A program made the position numbers and the translations under genes. DNA of 5,528 bases from an uncultured Collinsella sp. (GTDB taxonomy: Bacteria > Actinomycetota > Coriobacteriia > Coriobacteriales > Coriobacteriaceae), in NCBI GenBank assembly GCA_902494815.1, contig CABUVB010000125.1, forward strand, positions 1 to 5,528, given 5' to 3'. This document shows positions 5,497-5,528 of the stretch, one piece after another. Below the pieces are notes generated by a model that worked only from the letters and a program-made list of their open reading frames with translations, was not told where the DNA came from and ran no database searches. Position 1 is the stretch's first letter. The number at the start of each line of letters is the position of its first letter.

Positions 5497-5528
5497 AATC
5501 GAGCAAGCGCATATTTGGGGTAGACCAA

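Noticed and set aside
5497..5528. The tail after the terminator
   Set aside because: Only 32 bases remain. No start, stop or RNA structure can be supported.
1..5528. CRISPR arrays, tRNA or rRNA genes, insertion sequences, attachment sites
   Set aside because: No regularly spaced identical repeats, cloverleaf-like sequence, transposase motif or terminal inverted repeats were seen on either strand.

Overview
The window looks like chromosomal DNA from a moderately GC-rich actinobacterium. A gut Coriobacteriia member such as Collinsella is my best guess. This rests on the PafB/PafC-like pair of WYL regulators, the alanine- and glutamate-rich proteins, clear Shine-Dalgarno sites and the type of membrane-embedded M28 protein. 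It is recognition from memory, not a database match.

Layout: positions 1-1828 hold two overlapping minus-strand genes for WYL-domain transcription regulators. The upstream one is complete (806-1828). The downstream one (1-819) is open to the left edge and therefore partial. A divergent intergenic region follows (1829-2026), carrying a good -10 box for the plus strand, a weak candidate promoter for the minus strand and a 9-bp direct repeat. Positions 2027-5197 encode a 1056-residue membrane protein built on the M28 (aminopeptidase-like) fold. The fold is interrupted twice: by two membrane hairpins and by a very long acidic, low-complexity linker. Several residues expected to bind metal or act in catalysis are replaced. 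A GTG-started gene for a 72-residue single-span membrane protein follows after 21 bp (5219-5437), and a strong hairpin terminator (5462-5496) closes this unit.

How the genes may work together: the two WYL proteins probably form a heteromeric or paired DNA-binding regulator, as PafB and PafC do. The M28-like protein and the small membrane protein form a two-gene operon and may act together at the membrane. The divergent arrangement makes control of the M28 operon by the WYL pair possible, but nothing in the sequence proves it. The most unusual element is the M28-like protein. It has the fold's landmarks but a non-canonical active site and about 700 residues inserted in the middle of the domain, so it may be a pseudo-peptidase or a scaffold rather than an ordinary aminopeptidase.
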